In this document: one piece after another, positions 37,001-45,968 of the stretch
How positions within the stretch are numbered: the first letter of the stretch is position 1
Layout of the letters: every line of letters begins with the position of its first letter
Assembly (NCBI GenBank): GCA_963777595.1
Contig: CAVZRE010000072.1
Coordinates: forward strand, 62,001-126,000
Length of the DNA stretch: 64,000 nt
Source of the DNA: CAVVFX01 sp963777595
GTDB lineage: Bacteria; Acidobacteriota; Terriglobia; Bryobacterales; Bryobacteraceae
Direction of reading: 5' to 3'
The notes under the pieces: model-generated
The model's database searches: none
Told to the model about the DNA's origin: nothing
What the model saw: the letters and a program-made list of their open reading frames with translations, nothing else
Program-made: the position numbers and the translations under genes

Positions 37001-39981
37001 GTCAACCAGGAGAACTCTACCTCGGTGGCGATGGCGTGGCGCGTGGATACCGCAACCGGCCCGAACTGAACCGCGCCGCTTTCGTTCCAAACCCCCTGGG
37101 CAGTGAGCAGGCACGCCTGTTTAAAACCGGGGATATGGTTCGCTGCCGGCCCGACGGAAATCTTGAATTCCTGGGCCGCGTCGACGATCAAGTGAAAATC
37201 CGCGGATTCCGTATCGAACCCGGCGAGATTGAAGCGGCTCTCGCCCGTCACCCGGCGGTGGCCCAAGCAGCAGTTCAGGTGTTCGAGCGTCAGCCGGGCG
37301 ACAAATACCTCGCCGCTTATCTGGTGTTGTCCGCCGGCCAATCGGCTACCGCCGCAGATTTGCGAGCATTTCTTACGGATCGCTTGCCGGCCTATATGGT
37401 TCCGTCATGGTTTCAGCTTATGGACCGCCTGCCGGTGACCGCGAATGGCAAGCTGGATAAGCGCGCCCTTCCGCTTCCGGACGGGACCCGCCGTTCCCCA
37501 TCCTCGAAGGCAAGTTCAACCCCACTGCGACAGGTCTCGTTTTCGCAAGAGAACCTCTGGTTGCATGATCGACTGTACCCGGGAATCCCTGCTTACAACG
37601 TCTGCAGGGCGCTCGAGCTTGAGGGGCGGGTGGACCGGAACGCCCTGGCCGGCGCGCTCCACGCCATCGTCGAACGCCATTCGGTGTTGCATTCTACGTT
37701 CAAGCTCGTGGGTGGCGTTCCGATGCAAGCAGTCTCTCCCGCTTGGCCATCCCCGCTGAGGGAACTGGACTTGAGCTCGAATCCCGGCGGATATCCAGCC
37801 GCACTGCGCGCCGAAGCTGAAAGACCGTTCGACCTGGCGTCTGATCTTTTGCTCCGCGCCCTGCTGATCCGTCTCGCCCCCGCCCAAAACGTCTTAGTTC
37901 TGACCTTCCACCATATCGCGGTTGACGGATGGTCGCTCAGCATCCTGTTCCGCGAACTCAGTCAACTGTACAGCATGCTCACCTTGGGCATCGCGCCGAG
38001 CTTACCGCAAATCCCCCTGCAATACGCCGACTATGCCGAGATGGAACGGGACCGGCTCAGCCGCGGCGAGATGAATAGCGCCCTCCATTACTGGCGCAGG
38101 CAATTGCATGGGGCCAAGACTTTGCTTCTGCCCCTGGATCATCCAAACACGCCGGCCGGACGTTTTCGCGCAGGCACGCTCGAAACGCAAATTAAAGCCC
38201 CGTTGCTCTTCCGGCTCGATCAATTAGCCCGGCGCTCAGGCGCAACATTGTTCATAGTTTTGCTCGCCGCGTTTAAGGCTTTGTTGCATCGCTCCAGCGG
38301 ACAAGAAGACATTCTTGTGGGAACTCCGGTGGCCAACCGGCTGCGGGAAGAGAGTGAAGATCTCATCGGTTTCTTCACCAATACGTTGGTGGCCCGTTCC
38401 CGAGTACAGGATAGCCAGTCATTCTGCGACCTTATCAGCATCGTTCGCGAAGTGATGTTGGACGCTTATGGCTACCAGGATGTGCCCTTCGAGAAATTGG
38501 CGGAGATCATCCAGTCCGCCGACAGTCTCTACCCGGTTTCAGTCCTTCAGGCGATTTTTGTTCTGCAAAACACCCCTGCCATGGAACTGCACCTTGCGGG
38601 AATCCGCACCCGGCTTACGAACGTCGACAACGGAACGGCGAAGGTGAATCTGACAGTCTCGATTGAGCAGCATGGCGATCAACTGATCCTCGCGACCGAA
38701 TATAACGCCGACCTTTTTGAAGCAGGCACAATTGCCAGGCTGATGGCAAGCTTCAACGCCTTTCTCGAAGCGATCGCCGCCGATCCGCGCCAGGCCATCT
38801 CATCGCCGCGGCTGCCGGAACTTCCCACGACCCACCCGCCGCGCGCCCGCAAATCTCATCGTAAACCAACCGGCATGCGCACCGGAAACGCCTTGGAAGA
38901 CGACTTGATCGAACGGCGGCTCTCGCGCATGTGGGGAGATATTCTGGGAGTGCGAACCGTGAGTGCGGACGACAACTTCTTTGCGTTAGGAGGACACTCG
39001 CTGATGGCCGCCCGGCTGATTGGCCGGATTGAGAAAGAATTCGGCATCAAACTTGGTCTGAACGCCCTGTTCCAGGCCCCGACACCAAGCCGGCTTGCCC
39101 CCCTCATCCGCACCCAATTCACCCCTTCGCAAGCAGATATTATTCCCATTCAGCCGGCGGGGGCTCTTCCCCCTTTCCATTGTCTCCATGGCGGACCGAT
39201 GTACTTCTGCCTCGCGCGCCTCTTGGGTCCGGATCAGCCATTTCTCGGAGTGCACGCGCTGGACCCAGACGCTGTGAGCAGTCCTTTCCGGCTGGAAGAC
39301 TATGCAGCCGTCCAGGCGCAATCGATCCGCCAGGTCCAACCGGACGGTCCCTATTGTTTGGGGGGGTGGTCAGCGGCTGCGGCGTTGGCATATGAGGTTG
39401 CCCAGCAACTCCGCGCTCAGGGACAGGAAGTAAGCTTAGTGGTTTTATTCGACGGCTTAAATCCCGCCGTTTTCCAAGGCGAGGTCTCTAGGGAACGGTT
39501 CCGGGATCGGTTTACCAGGATCGCTTCCAGGGGTCGATTCCACCTCTTGAATCTCGCCCGTGGCGGCATAACAAAAGCTCTCCCATACCTCGACGACCGG
39601 TGGAAGTGGCTCCTGCTCCTCTCCCGGATCCATGCATGGTCAATGCTGTATCGTATTTATCAACGTCTGGGCTTCCGGTTGCCACGGTGGATGCGCTACT
39701 CGACTGATATCCTGATTCACTGTTTCTATCGCTACCAGCCCAAACCGTATCATGGCCGGGTACTCTTGTTCCGGCACGGCAGCCGGCCCGAGGGCAGTCT
39801 CAAGGACCCGCTCTTGGGCTGGGGCGCGTGCTTTGCCGGCGAGTTCGAGGTTTGCGAGATCCCGGGAAATCACCGAGAAATTTTTGAGGAACCGAACGTC
39901 CAGATCATGGCGGAAAAACTCTCCGCTACCCTTCGCGAAGTTCGGGAGTCCGCGCTCCAGCCGGCCGGCCGCAATTCCTGA
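34042..39981 (+). CDS. Non-ribosomal peptide synthetase, order A-T-A-C-T-TE
   Basis: A 1979-residue NRPS starting at TTG, with a ribosome-binding site GGAGGAAACG just upstream. Domains: A1 about 40-530 (TSGSTATPKG; NLYGPTETT); T1 about 545-615, with the phosphopantetheine Ser in ELGGHSL near 577; A2 about 655-1140 (YTSGSTGMPKG; NGYGPTECTT; GELYLGGDGVARGY); C about 1162-1590 with HHIAVDG at about 1290-1296; T2 about 1618-1690 with GGHSL near 1653; thioesterase about 1700-1960 with Ser in GGWSAAA near 1777, Asp in FDGLN and His in GNHREIF. Placing the second A before C is not the usual C-A-T order. It would make a dipeptide-like product. There are no tailoring, MbtH, PPTase or export genes beside it. 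Confidence 0.93.
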   Translation: MDFLAREESRSTPATFTLRQLDFARLPLDDPEQLLTTRAFAQWTESAPHATAIRWRRQTWSYHTLSERSNAIAYGLTRRGLKRGGVVAVTGDPSFGLIAALLGVLQSGGILLPLDPRLPLRRRQVMLREAHAAFLLSVGHDCACESIARIAIDPDIGFFPDLQVSPGPWLSHPRPGDPAYVFFTSGSTATPKGVLGCHKSLAHFLNWQRDTFSIEPADRIAQLTALSFDPVLRDVFLPLSSGGILCLPDRVVAGGGACDFAEWMFREAISVLHTGPSLAQAFLDTIDVPVELPDLRWVFFAGEPLQSSLVERWRKAFPGRYQVVNLYGPTETTMAKLYFTVPDPPLPGVQPLGCPLPQTQALVLDGAGEVCACGEAGEIVIRTPFRTLGYLNSPAEQASRFTLNPNRDDPADLLFKTGDRGRYREDGNLEFLGRLDDQVKIRGVLVNPTSVMDVLEQHPEVRYSFVFAKDDVLKAFVVCRKESATTAAELRLHLADYLPTSNVPVNIHLLERPPLQPNGKIDRTALLAGEESSSVLSPISGLPRNDIEQALTAIWTNLLLREQIGIHDDFFELGGHSLTAIRILARVRSRFKTELEIRDFFAAPTIAQMAHLIEQRRGGLAASTPSAEKVVESPVEAAGRVVAPAPPDTVYPRGSVPELFERQVKERPQAVALVHRDRRITYQELDLLANSFAHELFRRDLPAEAIVALAMDRSPELVAAMLGALKAGAAYLPLDSSYPPERLQLLLADSSARLLITQASLMERFPHWSGATLLAGDLPVVDQPAPQVTLTPESLAYVMYTSGSTGMPKGVEIPHRGIIRLVFGNDYARFGPDRVFLQMAPVSFDASTFEIWGALLHGGTCVLYPEIIPTPSALAAVLRSEAVTTLWLTSSLFNALIDDDPMVLKTVEQLLIGGEALSVSHVARALEKLPDTQLINGYGPTECTTFACCYPIPRCWTSTPNTIPIGRPIARTEVHILDEHLAAVPSGQPGELYLGGDGVARGYRNRPELNRAAFVPNPLGSEQARLFKTGDMVRCRPDGNLEFLGRVDDQVKIRGFRIEPGEIEAALARHPAVAQAAVQVFERQPGDKYLAAYLVLSAGQSATAADLRAFLTDRLPAYMVPSWFQLMDRLPVTANGKLDKRALPLPDGTRRSPSSKASSTPLRQVSFSQENLWLHDRLYPGIPAYNVCRALELEGRVDRNALAGALHAIVERHSVLHSTFKLVGGVPMQAVSPAWPSPLRELDLSSNPGGYPAALRAEAERPFDLASDLLLRALLIRLAPAQNVLVLTFHHIAVDGWSLSILFRELSQLYSMLTLGIAPSLPQIPLQYADYAEMERDRLSRGEMNSALHYWRRQLHGAKTLLLPLDHPNTPAGRFRAGTLETQIKAPLLFRLDQLARRSGATLFIVLLAAFKALLHRSSGQEDILVGTPVANRLREESEDLIGFFTNTLVARSRVQDSQSFCDLISIVREVMLDAYGYQDVPFEKLAEIIQSADSLYPVSVLQAIFVLQNTPAMELHLAGIRTRLTNVDNGTAKVNLTVSIEQHGDQLILATEYNADLFEAGTIARLMASFNAFLEAIAADPRQAISSPRLPELPTTHPPRARKSHRKPTGMRTGNALEDDLIERRLSRMWGDILGVRTVSADDNFFALGGHSLMAARLIGRIEKEFGIKLGLNALFQAPTPSRLAPLIRTQFTPSQADIIPIQPAGALPPFHCLHGGPMYFCLARLLGPDQPFLGVHALDPDAVSSPFRLEDYAAVQAQSIRQVQPDGPYCLGGWSAAAALAYEVAQQLRAQGQEVSLVVLFDGLNPAVFQGEVSRERFRDRFTRIASRGRFHLLNLARGGITKALPYLDDRWKWLLLLSRIHAWSMLYRIYQRLGFRLPRWMRYSTDILIHCFYRYQPKPYHGRVLLFRHGSRPEGSLKDPLLGWGACFAGEFEVCEIPGNHREIFEEPNVQIMAEKLSATLREVRESALQPAGRNS

Positions 39982-40068
39982 CTCCGTGAGCTTCCGCCGA
40001 AAGCCGCGTCGAAATCTGATGTTCTTCAGCGCTTCGCCTGTTCGCGCCGGAACAAACGCCAAGTTTGC

Positions 40069-40749
40069 CTAGTACGCACCTTCCGCCGCTAAAGCCCCCG
40101 CCACGATAGCCACGCCGGAACTGGTTCCGATGCGCGTGGCGCCCGCATCCACCATTTTTTTCAAATCGGCTAGCGAGCGAATGCCTCCGGATGCTTTCAC
40201 TCCGGTCAAAGCTCCTACCGTTTGCCGCATCAACGCGACATCCTCCACCGTAGCGCCGCCCGTGGAAAAACCCGTCGAAGTCTTGACAAAATCGGCCCCA
40301 CCTTCCACGGCGAGCTGGCAGGCCGTTATTTTCTGTGTACTGGTCAGTAGACAGCACTCCAGAATCACCTTGACGATTGCGCCGGCCCCGTGACTTTCTT
40401 CCACGACACCTCGAATGTCGGCGAGCACCGCAGCCAGGTCGCCGGACTTCATGGCTCCGATATTGAGCACCATGTCGATCTCCTGCGCGCCCGAGCGAAG
40501 CGCTTTTCCCGCTTCGAACATCTTGGTGGACGTCACGTTGGCGCCCAACGGAAATCCCACAACCGTGCACGTCTTCACCGCAACGCCCATTAATTCCTGT
40601 GCGGCGACAGGCACCCAATAGGGATTTACACACACACTCGCAAACTCTTGCTCACGAGCTTCGCTGCAAAGCTTCACTATCTGGTCGTAGGTTGCGTCGG
40701 GTTTTAGCAGAGTGTGGTCGATCAAACGGGCGATTTCTGAATTCAGCAT
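40069..40749 (-). CDS. deoC: Deoxyribose-phosphate aldolase
   Basis: Class I aldolase that splits 2-deoxyribose 5-phosphate into acetaldehyde and glyceraldehyde 3-phosphate, in deoxynucleoside salvage. The 226 residues carry LIDHTLLKPDAT at the N-terminus, VCVNPYWVPVA, TVVGFPLGAN, the Schiff-base lysine in GGADFVKTSTGFS, and the C-terminal VKASGGIRSLADLKKMVDAGATRIGTSSGV. It is divergent from the RcnA-like gene, with only 34 bases between the starts. Confidence 0.96.
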   Translation of the reverse strand: MLNSEIARLIDHTLLKPDATYDQIVKLCSEAREQEFASVCVNPYWVPVAAQELMGVAVKTCTVVGFPLGANVTSTKMFEAGKALRSGAQEIDMVLNIGAMKSGDLAAVLADIRGVVEESHGAGAIVKVILECCLLTSTQKITACQLAVEGGADFVKTSTGFSTGGATVEDVALMRQTVGALTGVKASGGIRSLADLKKMVDAGATRIGTSSGVAIVAGALAAEGAY

Positions 40750-40783
40750 CTATTCCATCGTACAATTCGTATGGGTCAATGTG

Positions 40784-42544
40784 ATGCAACGCGCCCGTCT
40801 TGCGATTTTCGCTGGCTTTTGTGCCAGCCTGCTTTTCGCCCACCCGATGGGCAACTTCAGTGTCAATCATTACGCGCGAATCCTGCCGCACGATGGCGGC
40901 GCGAACATCTCCTACGTTATCGACTTCGCCGAAATTCCTACTTTCGAGCTGTTCCAGAAGTGGAATCTGCAGGCCACTAGCCCGCAATCCGCTCTGGATC
41001 ATCGGGCTACGGAGGAAGCGCGCGGCTGGGTTCGCAACCTCTCTGTCACGATCGGCGGAGTGAAGGTTCAGCCCCGTTTTGAGGGCGCCACGATGACCTT
41101 GACCGATGGGGTCGGCGGCATGAAGGTGATGCGCGTCCAGATGCGAGTCGCTGTCGCCGGCGGCCCCGGGAAATTGCAATACGAGGACCGGAACTACCCG
41201 GAGCGGACCGGTTGGAAAGAGGTGGTCATTGGGACGGGTCCCGATCGCAGCCAGGCTCTGACAGCCTATCCGACCGATCCCACCGTTCCGCAACCCCAGG
41301 ATCTGCGCGCCGCGGTAGACATCTCAGGCAGTGGTCCAATTGTGGCACAAGCCGCACCGCTGGCAGCCGCACCGTCCGTCTCTGAGACTGACCGGCCGCG
41401 GCTGGAGTCGAAGCCCGCTTCCCCGGTGCCCGTCGAAGCCAAATCGCTGGCTCGGCCCCCCGCGACATCCGCCACACCAGCGCAACCCGACTCCATGGGA
41501 TCGCTCAAGCGAGGCGACTATCTCTCCAACGCGTTGCACGGTGGCCAGATCACCTTCGGTGTCGGCCTGGTTTGCATGCTGGTGGCGTTCGGCTTGGGCG
41601 CTTTGCATGCGTTCGAACCCGGCCACGGCAAAACGATGGTCGCGGCCTATTTGGTAGGCTCGCGCGGTACTCCGAAGCACGCGGTGCTCCTTGGGTTCAT
41701 GACGACGTTTACCCATACCGTCAGCGTCTTCCTGCTCGGCTTCGTCACGCTGTTCCTCTCTCGCTATATCATGCCCGAGAAGATGACTAAGGTATTAGGT
41801 GTGGTTTCGGGGCTCTCCATCGTGTGGATCGGCGGGATCATGCTCTATCGGCGATGGAGCAAGCTGGCGAGCTCGCAATCCCCTGCACACCACCACCATG
41901 ATCACGGTCATTCCCACACCCACCCACCGGCGCATGAACACGCTGCGGTTGCGGTGCACGCGCACCATGAACACGGGCACGAAGTGGCTCACTCGAAAGC
42001 CTCGCACTCCCACGATCACGACCATGCGCATGGTCACGAGCATGCGCATGGCCACGAGCATGACCACGGTCACGAGCATGACCACGGTCACGAGCATGAC
42101 CACGGTCACACCCACGATCACGGCCACACCCACGATCACGACCACACTCACACGCATGACCACGACCACGCGCACGGTCACGCCCATCATCACGTGCCGG
42201 AAGGCGACATCACCATGGGCAGTCTCATCGCCTTAGGAGCCAGCGGAGGCATGGTGCCCTGTCCCGCGGCGTTGATTCTTCTCCTGACGTGCATCTCGCT
42301 CGGCCGGCCCGGCTTCGGCATGATGCTCCTTTTGTCGTTCAGCGTAGGCCTCGCGATCGTCCTCATGGCAACCGGCATGGTCGTTCTCTTCGCTAAGAAT
42401 CTGGTCCCTGAGCGGCACCGAAATGCCGAAAGCCCATTCATGCGCCTGATGCCGGTCGTTTCGGCAGCTCTAATCTTGATCGTCGGCATCGTCATGACCG
42501 GCGTTTCGCTCGGCTGGCTCCCGGCCGTCCGATTCCTCGGTTGA
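40784..42544 (+). CDS. RcnA/NicO-type nickel-cobalt exporter with His-rich loop and large exported N-terminus
   Basis: A protein of 586 residues. ATG at 40784 gives a signal peptide (RARLAIFAGFCASLLFAHP), then an exported domain of about 200 residues (GNFSVNHYARIL, ISYVIDFAEIPTFELFQ) and a Pro/Ala linker. The NicO-type membrane core follows, with GALHAFEPGHGKTMVAAYLVGS (the HxxxxGHGK-like signature), TTFTHTVSVFLLGF and, after the cytoplasmic loop, GASGGMVPCPAALILLL. The loop is an array of His/Asp/Glu/Gly hexapeptides (42023-42184). Export of Ni2+ or Co2+ is the known role of the family; the loop would bind metal. Upstream in-frame extension to 40712 overlaps deoC and is not used. Confidence 0.88.
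   Translation: MQRARLAIFAGFCASLLFAHPMGNFSVNHYARILPHDGGANISYVIDFAEIPTFELFQKWNLQATSPQSALDHRATEEARGWVRNLSVTIGGVKVQPRFEGATMTLTDGVGGMKVMRVQMRVAVAGGPGKLQYEDRNYPERTGWKEVVIGTGPDRSQALTAYPTDPTVPQPQDLRAAVDISGSGPIVAQAAPLAAAPSVSETDRPRLESKPASPVPVEAKSLARPPATSATPAQPDSMGSLKRGDYLSNALHGGQITFGVGLVCMLVAFGLGALHAFEPGHGKTMVAAYLVGSRGTPKHAVLLGFMTTFTHTVSVFLLGFVTLFLSRYIMPEKMTKVLGVVSGLSIVWIGGIMLYRRWSKLASSQSPAHHHHDHGHSHTHPPAHEHAAVAVHAHHEHGHEVAHSKASHSHDHDHAHGHEHAHGHEHDHGHEHDHGHEHDHGHTHDHGHTHDHDHTHTHDHDHAHGHAHHHVPEGDITMGSLIALGASGGMVPCPAALILLLTCISLGRPGFGMMLLLSFSVGLAIVLMATGMVVLFAKNLVPERHRNAESPFMRLMPVVSAALILIVGIVMTGVSLGWLPAVRFLG
42023..42184 (+). repeat. 18-base tandem repeat encoding a His-rich loop, nine units
   Basis: Nine in-frame 18-base units (six codons each) run without interruption from 42023 to 42184. 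The central copies are CATGACCACGGTCACGAG (His-Asp-His-Gly-His-Glu); units 3 and 4 are identical and unit 5 differs from them only near its end. The outer copies diverge. Such arrays change copy number by slippage, so loop length probably varies between strains. Confidence 0.9.
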
Positions 42545-42671
42545 GCTTCGTACTCGATAACGCCTGCTCGACAGCACAAATTATGTGCGTGCGCTAACCA
42601 TTTCGGCCGATCCGACGCCTTCTTCCTGGGGAGAGCTGAATCGGACGCTCTCCAGCCATCATCCGTAACAT

Positions 42672-42701
42672 TTACCACCCTAGTGCTTGTAAACTTATAG
42701 T
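42672..42701 (+). promoter_or_regulatory. Candidate sigma-70-type promoter for the RND operon
   Basis: TTACCA (42672-42677) and TATAGT (42696-42701) are 18 bases apart, with 23 bases from the -10 box to the GTG start of the RND gene. The -35 has four of six consensus bases. The gap from 42545 holds nothing else. Confidence 0.35.
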
Positions 42702-42724
42702 TATTGCGCCGGAGACCCTGAGAA

Positions 42725-45700
42725 GTGTGGATCGTTAAACTAGCATTACGCCGCCCGTACACGTTTGTCGTCATGGCGGTTCTTATCGCAGTCCTGGGCG
42801 GACTCGCGATCGTCTCGATGCCAAAGGACATTTTCCCTTACATCGATATCCCCGTTGTCAGCGTAATCTGGAGTTATAACGGCATTTCTCCCGACGAAAT
42901 GGCCGGACGCATTACCACCGTTTTCGAGCGCGGCCTCACCAGCACCGTCAACGACATCGAGCACATTGAATCGTCTTCTTACAATGGCGTTTCCGTCATT
43001 CGGATCTTCTTTCAGCCCAACGTGAAGATCGACTTGGCTATAGCTCAAGTGGTGGCCGTATGTCAGCCGATCCAGCGCATCTTGCCGCCAGGGATTTTTC
43101 CGCCGGGTGTCATTAAGTTCGACGCTTCGAGCGTTCCCATTCTGCAGTTGAGCCTGAGTAGCAAGACGCTTGAGCGAGCAGGAGCTCTACGATCTTGGCG
43201 CCAACTTCATCCGTACCCAGCTGGCCACCATCCAGGGAGCGACCATCCCTCCTCCCTACGGAGGAAAGCAGCGCAACATTATGGTGGACCTGGATCCGGA
43301 GGCGATGTATTCGCACGGCCTCTCCGCGACCGACATAACCAACGCGGTAAACAATCAGAATCTGATCCTGCCGTCGGGCACCGCCAAAATGGGCGACCGC
43401 GAATACTTCGTTCACCTCAACAGCAGCCCGACCACAGTCGCCGGCTTGAACGATCTTCCCGTGAAAACGGTGAATGGCGCGGTGGTCTACATGCGCGATG
43501 TCGCACAGGTCCGCGACGGGTTTCTCGTGCAGAGCAATATCGTCCGAGTCAACGGCCGTCGTTCAGCGCTGATGACCGTCATCAAGAACGGCCAGGCTTC
43601 CACTCTCGATATCGTCAAATCCATCAAGGCGACGCTCCCGAAGGTGATGGCGGGTATGCCGGCCTCCCTCAGTGTCCAACCCCTGTTCGATCAGAGCCTG
43701 TTCGTCAGCGCTGCCATCAAGCGGAGTAATCCGCGAAGGTTTAATTGCAGCCGGCTTGACTGCCGTGATGATCCTGCTTTTTCTTGGAAGCTGGCGCAGC
43801 ACCGTCATTGTCTGCACTTCGATTCCGCTTTCGATTCTCACTTCCTGCATCGTCTTGTGGTGCTGTGGCTACACCATCAATGTCATGACGCTCGGCGGCA
43901 TGGCGCTCGCTGTCGGAATTCTGGTCGACGACGCTACCGTGGAAATCGAAAACGTCCACCGCAATATGGGCATGGCGAAACCGCTGACGCGTGGCCATTC
44001 TCGATGGCGCCCAGCAGATCGCGCTCCCGTCCTTCGTCTCCACTCTCGCCATCTGCATCGTCTTCGTTCCGGTTCTGCTGCTTACCGGATCCGCGAAGTT
44101 TCTGTTTACTCCGCTTGCGCTGGCTGTGGCGTTTGCCATGCTGATGTCCTACTTCCTGACCCGTACGCTGGTCCCGACCATGGTCCACTACATGTTGCGC
44201 CCGGAAGTGGAAATCTACGCCAACGGCGAGGAGGGTCTCGAGAACGCGACTGGCCCCTTCTGGAAAACGCACCACGCGTTCAACAAGAAGTTCGAAAAGA
44301 TGCGGGGCAAGTACCGAACGCTCTTAGGCTGGTGCTTGCACCATCGCGTGCGAGTCACCGCGATCTACGTTCTTTTTGTCGTCGCTTCTCTTTTCCTGGT
44401 CCTCGTGACCGGCACGGACTTCTTTCCGTACGTCGACTCCGGCCAGATCCGGTTGCATGTGCGCGCCCCGGAAGGCACCCGCATCGAGGAAACCGAACGC
44501 GTTTTCGGCGAAGTGGAGCAAACCATTCGTGAAACCCTGCAACCCGGCGAGTTAACCGGTATCACCGACAACATCGGTCTGCCCAACTCGTCGTTCGTCG
44601 CTGGCATGGGGCGACTCCGCCACCATCAGTGCGGCGGACGGCGAAATTCTTATCTCGCTCAATCAGGAGCATCACCGTCCGACCGAACAGGTCCAGCGGA
44701 TGCTCCGCAAAGCGCTGCGGGAGCGGTACCAGGACGAAGTCTTCTTCTTCCAGGCCGCCAATATTACCAATCAGATTCTCAATTTCGGCCTGCCCGCGCC
44801 CATCGACGTTCAGGTGGTTTCGCGTGACGCGGCCGCCGGCTACAAGATCGCCGAGGAAATCGAGCGCAAAGTCGCCATCGTTCCCGGCGCGGTCGACGTT
44901 CACATCAACCAGCAGGTCCATACGCCGCAGATCGAGGTGAACGTCGATCGCAGCAAGGCCGATCAGGCCGGCCTCACCCAGCGAGACGTCGCCAATAGCG
45001 TGCTGATCTCGCTCAGTTCGAGCGGCCAGACGGCGCCCAACCAGTGGCTCAATCCCGTCAACGGAGTGAACTACCAGGTCGCCGTGCAGACCCCGCAGTT
45101 CAAGATCGATTCCATGGACGCGCTCGGCCGCACCCCGATCACCAGCGGCGCCGGAGGGCAGACCGCAGCTACTCAACAATCTGGTCAGCAATGTCCATCG
45201 AGGACTCACCACCTCGCTGGTCAATCACTACAACGTGCAGCCGGTTTTCGACGTTTTCGCGAACGTCGATCAGCGCGACCTCGGCGGCGTGGTTGGCGAT
45301 ATCGAGAAGATCATGAAAGAGACCAAGATCCCGAAGGCGTCTACGATCGTGCTGCGCGGCCAGGCGGACACCATGAAGACCTCCTTCCGCCGCCTGGGTC
45401 TCGGTGTGCTGTTTGCGATCCTGCTGGTATACCTTCTGATGGTGGTTAATTTCCAATCGTGGCTGGATCCGTTTATCATTCTGACCGCGCTGCCGGGCGC
45501 GTTCGCGGGAATTCTCTGGATGCTCTTCGCCACCCAGACGACCATCAACGTGCCGTCTCTGATGGGCGCTATCATGGCCATCGGCGTGGCCACGGCCAAC
45601 AGTATTCTGCTCGTGACTTTCGCCAATGACGAGCGCGCGGATGGCAAGAACGAAATCGAAGCCGCCATTTCGGCCGGCTATACGCGCATCCGTCCGGTGC

Positions 45701-45951
45701 TGATGACCGCACTGGCCATGGTCATCGGTATGCTTCCCATGTCACTCGGTATGGGCGAAGGCGGTGAGCAAAACGCGCCGCTCGGACGCGCGGTGATTGG
45801 TGGGCTGCTCTTCGCAACTTTCAGTACGCTATTTTTTGTCCCGATCGTGTATAGTTTCCTTCGTAAGAAGCCGCCGGTCGACCAAGACGAACAGATTGAA
45901 CATGAGCGGCACGAGACCCTGGCTCCCCATCACCCCGTGGTGCATGCTTGA
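42725..45951 (+). pseudogene. RND-family (AcrB/CzcA-like) efflux pump, at least five frameshifts
   Basis: An inner-membrane proton-driven efflux pump of about 1075 residues if joined. Fragments continue in order: MWIVKLALRRPYTFVVMAVL and FPYIDIPVVSVIWSYNG; then SEQELYDLGANFIRTQLA (from about 43170); VMILLFLGSWRSTVIVC and GGMALAVGILVDDATVEIEN; FVPVLLLTGSAKFLFTPLALA with TDFFPYVDSGQIRLHVRAPEG; EVFFFQAANITNQILNF; and finally VVNFQSWLDPFIILTALPGAF with SFLRKKPPVDQDEQ. Breaks lie near 43168, 43725, 43985, 44615 and 45170, each a single-base change with no lost sequence. I therefore expect an intact gene with assembly errors, though real decay cannot be ruled out. It is followed by its fusion-protein gene; no outer-membrane factor gene is seen. 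Confidence 0.85.
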
Positions 45952-45968
45952 CCGCAGGAGTGCCACCG

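Noticed and set aside
42023..42184. Possible CRISPR-like array
   Set aside because: The 18-base units are contiguous without spacers and in frame with the exporter gene, so it is a coding tandem repeat.
41795..42193. Minus-strand frame encoding a Val/Met-rich hydrophobic protein
   Set aside because: It is only the reverse of the His-codon repeat array and has no independent support.
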